A stretch of 7,669 nucleotides of DNA from Streptococcus parasanguinis. Its GTDB lineage: Bacteria > Bacillota > Bacilli > Lactobacillales > Streptococcaceae. The DNA is taken from the NCBI GenBank assembly GCA_018377375.1, contig JAGZZN010000072.1, positions 1-7,669 of the forward strand, read 5' to 3'. A model generated the notes under the pieces. It saw only the letters and a list, made by a program, of their open reading frames with translations. It made no database searches and had not been told where the DNA came from. The position numbers and the translations under genes are program-made. This document shows positions 5,329 through 7,669 of the stretch, piece by piece (the stretch's first letter is position 1; each line of letters opens with the position of its first letter).

Positions 5329-5634
5329 ATGGCACATGATCATAACCACGACCATGAAGAACGTGAATTAATCACATTGGTGGATGAACAAGGAAATGAA
5401 ACCTTGTTTGAAATTCTTTTGACCATTGATGGCAAAGAAGAGTTTGGAAAGAACTATGTCCTTTTGATCCCTGCAAATGCAGAAGAAGATGAAAATGGCG
5501 AAGTTGAAATTCAAGCTTATTCATTTACAGAAAACGAAGACGGAACAGAAGGCGACCTTCAACCAATCCCAGAAGACTTAGATGCAGAATGGGATATGAT
5601 TGAAGAAGTCTTCAACAGCTTTATGGAGGAGTAA
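5329..5634 (+). CDS. DUF1292 (YrzB-like) acidic protein with histidine-rich N-terminus
   Basis: The 101-aa product is strongly acidic and has the DUF1292 core: ITLVDEQGNETLFEIL (15-30), then NYVLLIP (42-48) and a YSFTENEDG segment (64-72), ending in an acidic helix (EEVFNSFMEE). Biochemical function is unknown across the family. An unusual head M-A-H-D-H-N-H-D-H-E alternates histidine with acidic or amide residues at 3, 5, 7 and 9 and could bind a metal. A GAGGAAG site (5316-5322) lies 6 nt before the ATG. It follows ruvX by 22 nt, matching the yrzL-yrrK-yrzB order known in Bacillus. The stop codon lies inside the stem of the following hairpin. Confidence 0.92.
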   Translation: MAHDHNHDHEERELITLVDEQGNETLFEILLTIDGKEEFGKNYVLLIPANAEEDENGEVEIQAYSFTENEDGTEGDLQPIPEDLDAEWDMIEEVFNSFMEE

Positions 5635-5657
5635 AAATGTTCAGTGAACATTTTTAC
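5631..5657. terminator. Long perfect inverted repeat over the DUF1292 stop codon, probable terminator or switch
   Basis: GTAAAAATGTTCA (5631-5643) and TGAACATTTTTAC (5645-5657) are perfect 13-bp arms around one G. As RNA the core is ATGTTC-AGT-GAACAT with A5 before and T5 after, so it could act as a weak terminator in both directions. The right arm CATTTTTAC (5649-5657) can instead pair with GTAAAAATG (5754-5762), so it may be one state of a two-state structure. Confidence 0.55.
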
Positions 5658-5823
5658 CCTTGCGCTAGAAACAAAGACCGCAAGTAAGTCCGGGGGATGT
5701 TTTTAGCCCTGCTTTAAGAAGTAAGAAAAAGCAGGAAGTCCGATGGACTTGCTGTAAAAATGCGAAAGAAATAACGACAAAAGAAAGGAGCGCAAACGTC
5801 AGAAGAGGTTTTGTCGCTTTTTT
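5649..5823 (+). ncRNA. Candidate structured RNA between DUF1292 and folC (6S-like RNA or folC attenuator)
   Basis: About 170 nt without coding potential show dense pairing. An upper rod forms from AGTAAGTCC (5683-5691) with GGACTTGCT (5745-5753), 9 bp with one G-U pair, topped by CCTGCTTT (5708-5715) with AAAGCAGG (5728-5735). Closing options are CATTTTTAC (5649-5657) with GTAAAAATG (5754-5762), or TTGCGCT (5660-5666) with AGCGCAA (5789-5795); the second leaves a large internal bubble. Local alternatives are CTTGCG/CGCAAG (5659-5684) and AAGTCC-GAT-GGACTT (5736-5750). The length of about 170 nt, rod-bubble-closing-stem shape and a terminator at the 3' end are those of 6S RNA, but I cannot confirm identity. 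I see no convincing promoter of its own. Exact ends are uncertain. Confidence 0.5.
5775..5823 (+). terminator. Intrinsic terminator directly before the folC ribosome-binding site
   Basis: CGACAAAA (5775-5782) and TTTTGTCG (5809-5816) form a perfect 8-bp stem with a 26-nt loop, followed after one base by six T (5818-5823) and another four T after a C. It ends 5 nt before the AGGAGG site of folC, so no promoter fits between them. It would end the candidate RNA upstream and force folC to depend on read-through. Confidence 0.7.
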
Positions 5824-5839
5824 CTTTTAGGAGGAAGAT

Positions 5840-7081
5840 GTGAATAAGATTGAGCAATGGATGAATAGTCGGATCGGTCTGAATTTTCGATCGGGCCTGG
5901 ATCGTATGGAGCAGGCAGTGAGCCTTTTAGGGAGGCCGGATAAGGCTTATCCGATTCTTCATGTGACAGGAACAAATGGGAAGGGATCCACAATCGCCTT
6001 TCTGCGTCAATTATTGATGGCTCATGGGAAGAAGGTTGGGACCTTTACTTCTCCTCATATGATCAGTATCCATGATCGGATTTGTATTGGGGATCAGCCA
6101 ATTTCAGATGAAGATTTTACTCGGATTGGCCAAGAAGTCCAACAAATGGAGCAGACCTTGCTTCAAACCCAGGACCAACTCTCTTATTTTGAGATTATCT
6201 GCCTCATGGCTCTCTTGTATTTTAAGGAACAAGCTGTGGATGTGGTCTTGCTGGAAGTTGGCATCGGTGGGCTTCTGGATACGACCAACGTAGTGACGGG
6301 AGAGATCGCAGTGATCACTTCGGTTGGCCTGGATCACCAGGAAACACTGGGAGGGACGATTGCGGAAATCGCCCAGCAAAAGGCAGGAATCTTTAAGAAG
6401 GGCAAGAAAGCTGTGGTGGGTCCCTTGTCGGATGATGCTATAGCTGTTTGTCAAGAAAAAGCGAAGCAATTGGCTGTGGATCTCCATGCCTTCCAGAAAG
6501 ATTTTGGCTTAGAGCAGGACCGTTTTTGGAATGAAAACGTGGATCTTGTCTTGCCGTCTCTGGGCTTGAAGGGTGATTACCAACGGGAAAATGCTGCAGT
6601 AGCTCTGGAGGCCTTTATTCTCTATATGGAGGGCCTAGATCAAGAAGTGGATATGGATCAGGTCAAGCTTGCTTTGCAAGAGACGCGGTGGCCGGGCCGT
6701 CTAGAGTTGTTTGGCGACCAGGTGCATCTGGATGGCGCCCATAATCCTCATGCTATGTTGCGCTTGATCGAGTTTGCCAATAGCTTAGCAGGAAAGCGCG
6801 TGAAGATTTTATTTGGGGCCCTCAAGCGAAAAGATTATAGCGGGATGCTCCAAACGCTTCAAGCGGGATTGCCGGAAGCTGAATTGATTTTGACGACCTT
6901 CCATTACGGTGAAGTGGTGGCACAAGGCGACCGACAAGACCTGCCCTATGTAGCGGACTACAAGGCCTATATCAAAGAATTTATGGATCAGAGTTCCCCA
7001 GATGAAGTCTTATTTGTCACAGGATCCTTGTATTTTATTGCAGAAGTAAGGGCATTTTTATTAGAGGGGGTAAACAATTGA
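5840..7081 (+). CDS. folC: Bifunctional folylpolyglutamate synthase / dihydrofolate synthase
   Basis: FolC is an ATP-dependent Mur-ligase-family enzyme in the cytosol that adds glutamate to dihydropteroate and to tetrahydrofolates. The 413-aa product is full length and has the P-loop HVTGTNGKGS (41-50), SPHMISIHDR (71-80), EVGIGGLLDTTN (139-150), KAGIFK (181-186) with the probable carbamylated lysine, WPGRLE (284-289), and LDGAHNPH (297-304). The start is GTG, with AGGAGG (5829-5834) 5 nt upstream; the ATG at 5838 runs straight into TGA and cannot be used. The gene lies right after a terminator with no room for its own promoter, so expression probably relies on read-through of the region upstream. 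Its TGA stop is part of the next gene's -35 box. Confidence 0.97.
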   Translation: MNKIEQWMNSRIGLNFRSGLDRMEQAVSLLGRPDKAYPILHVTGTNGKGSTIAFLRQLLMAHGKKVGTFTSPHMISIHDRICIGDQPISDEDFTRIGQEVQQMEQTLLQTQDQLSYFEIICLMALLYFKEQAVDVVLLEVGIGGLLDTTNVVTGEIAVITSVGLDHQETLGGTIAEIAQQKAGIFKKGKKAVVGPLSDDAIAVCQEKAKQLAVDLHAFQKDFGLEQDRFWNENVDLVLPSLGLKGDYQRENAAVALEAFILYMEGLDQEVDMDQVKLALQETRWPGRLELFGDQVHLDGAHNPHAMLRLIEFANSLAGKRVKILFGALKRKDYSGMLQTLQAGLPEAELILTTFHYGEVVAQGDRQDLPYVADYKAYIKEFMDQSSPDEVLFVTGSLYFIAEVRAFLLEGVNN

Positions 7082-7106
7082 CCTAAAGACTTTCTTGGCG
7101 TATACT
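7078..7106 (+). promoter_or_regulatory. SigA promoter of the second lipoprotein gene, -35 built into the folC stop
   Basis: A -35 TTGACC (7078-7083) contains the folC TGA stop (7079-7081); after exactly 17 nt comes -10 TATACT (7101-7106). The predicted start is near 7113. This excludes translation from the upstream GTG at 7108 on such a transcript and supports the ATG at 7150. Confidence 0.8.
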
Positions 7107-7124
7107 GGTGGTAGATAGTATACG
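7099..7124. promoter_or_regulatory. 8-bp inverted repeat covering -10 and +1 of the second lipoprotein promoter
   Basis: CGTATACT (7099-7106) and AGTATACG (7117-7124) are perfect arms 10 bp apart. Each holds the palindrome GTATAC, and the two copies are 18 bp apart, close to two helical turns. The left arm is the -10 box itself and the right arm is just after the predicted start, so a bound dimer would block the polymerase. I cannot name the regulator. Confidence 0.5.
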
Positions 7125-7149
7125 GTTATGGCGAAAGGAGTCGATCTTA

Positions 7150-7560
7150 ATGAAAAAAATCATGTCTATACTGACCTTGGCGGTAGCTCTTTTCCTGACT
7201 GCTTGTAGCCAGCAAGAAAAAGCAACACAGACTTCGAGCAAACAGACGTCAACTTCATCACAGACTATGACTTCGGCGAGTGAAGAACAGAAAGAAGGAG
7301 TGTCCATAGATGGCAGTTATCGAGGACAGGACGAGGGAAATACGATCCTCTTAGTTGTGACGGGGCAAAAAGGCACGTTTACGGTGCAAGATGCTGATGG
7401 CGAAGAAGAAACCAAAGAGGTCAGTATTGATTCGGTCAATCAATCCATGCGTATCGGGGATGAGCCTTATCGCTATCGGATCGAAGGAGATCAGTTATCT
7501 CTAGAAGATCTGGAGCAAGCAGAGGATGATCAAGGGATTATCGTTTTAACCAAGCAATAA
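7150..7560 (+). CDS. Small lipoprotein of unknown function
   Basis: From the ATG at 7150 the product is 136 aa with a lipoprotein signal MKKIMSILTLAVALFL and lipobox L16-T-A-C19. A Ser/Thr/Gln-rich linker (about 20-50) tethers a compact domain (about 51-134) that looks rich in beta strands: GSYRGQDEGNTILLVV, GTFTVQDADG, YRYRIEGDQLSL and a final IIVLTK strand. A frame-open GTG at 7108 would add 14 residues in front of the signal, but AAGGAG (7135-7140) lies 9 nt before the ATG, and the promoter start is downstream of 7108. It probably sits on the outer membrane face. I recognise no enzymatic motif; a small beta-barrel or binding domain is a guess. It follows folC by 68 nt and has its own promoter. 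Confidence 0.85.
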   Translation: MKKIMSILTLAVALFLTACSQQEKATQTSSKQTSTSSQTMTSASEEQKEGVSIDGSYRGQDEGNTILLVVTGQKGTFTVQDADGEEETKEVSIDSVNQSMRIGDEPYRYRIEGDQLSLEDLEQAEDDQGIIVLTKQ

Positions 7561-7570
7561 GGGACGAAAC

Positions 7571-7669
7571 AAGAGAGAGTGGGACAGAAATCGGTAATTC
7601 GTTAGAATTCGATTTCGTCGTCCCACCTCCGCACAGTTGAGTAGGGCTGTAAAAGCTGATGAAATCAGC
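7571..7669. repeat. Hairpin-rich intergenic repeat of oral streptococci, cut by window edge
   Basis: Arms GTGGGAC (7579-7585) and GTCCCAC (7620-7626) enclose GAAATCG (7587-7593) with CGATTTC (7610-7616) and AATTC (7596-7600) with GAATT (7605-7609), a long interrupted hairpin. A second hairpin, GCTGAT-GAA-ATCAGC (7655-7669), ends exactly at the window edge. No T run follows the first stem, so it is not a classic terminator. I recall near-identical GTGGGACAGAAATCG-type segments between many genes of S. parasanguinis-like genomes; copy number cannot be seen here. Its full length and right end lie outside the window. Confidence 0.65.

Noticed and set aside
5595..5600. TATGAT inside the DUF1292 gene as a -10 for the structured RNA
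   Set aside because: No -35 lies 16-18 nt upstream and there is no TG extension; a chance match in coding sequence cannot be excluded, so no promoter is called.
5649..5823. SRP RNA, tmRNA, RNase P RNA, T-box or THF riboswitch in the spacer before folC
   Set aside because: The conserved cores I know of each (for example the T-box AGGGTGGNACCGCG or the tmRNA tag region) are absent; only 6S-like shape or an unnamed attenuator remain.
6104..6487. 127-codon minus-strand open frame inside folC
   Set aside because: Antisense to the folC coding sequence between two conserved motifs; no start signal and no recognisable protein.
7108..7149. Upstream GTG start adding 14 residues to the second lipoprotein
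   Set aside because: It would put a charged stretch before the lipoprotein signal, lies upstream of the predicted transcription start (about 7113), and has no ribosome-binding site; AAGGAG correctly precedes the ATG at 7150.
1..7669. CRISPR array, tRNA/rRNA genes, insertion sequence or prophage
   Set aside because: No regularly spaced repeats, no cloverleaf or rRNA segments, and no transposase, integrase or phage-like frames are visible; all coding sequence is core chromosome.

Overview
The window looks like chromosomal DNA of a naturally competent Streptococcus, most likely of the mitis/sanguinis group (S. parasanguinis-like). The evidence is moderate GC, a perfect ComX (SigX) cin-box in front of cinA-recA, an SpxA1-type Spx, the ireB-ruvX-DUF1292-folC block, and at the right edge a hairpin repeat of a kind I remember as dispersed in oral streptococci. 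The species assignment is inference from content, not from an alignment.

Layout: (1) 1-367, minus strand, is the 5' part of an S66-family (LD-carboxypeptidase/MccF-like) serine peptidase with its own promoter. (2) 368-744 is a gene-free divergent spacer with one minus-facing and two plus-facing terminator-like hairpins, then the cinA promoters. (3) 745-3278 is the late-competence pair cinA-recA. The cin-box lies 18 nt before cinA, and a second vegetative promoter overlaps the cinA stop codon and feeds a structured leader of about 110 nt in front of recA. (4) 3366-3764 is spx, with its own extended -10 promoter, a hairpin at the predicted start point and a strong terminator. (5) 3900-4496 is a monocistronic-looking lipoprotein. 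(6) 4621-5634 is the operon ireB-ruvX-DUF1292 from one good promoter. (7) 5631-5830 is a structured intergenic segment: a candidate non-coding RNA (possibly 6S) or attenuator ending in a terminator placed directly against the folC ribosome-binding site. (8) 5840-7081 is folC. (9) 7150-7560 is a second small lipoprotein, whose -35 box is built into the folC stop codon and whose -10/+1 region is covered by an 8-bp inverted repeat. (10) 7571-7669 is the start of the hairpin repeat, cut by the window edge.

Functionally the window joins DNA uptake and recombination (CinA, RecA, and RuvX, a YqgF-family nuclease fold) with stress and cell-envelope control (Spx, IreB) and one-carbon metabolism (FolC). 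The protein-coding genes are ordinary core genes. The parts that deserve attention are the non-coding ones: the 5631-5830 RNA region, the recA leader, and the palindromes at the promoters of spx and both lipoprotein genes. I did not find a new multi-gene defence or mobile system.
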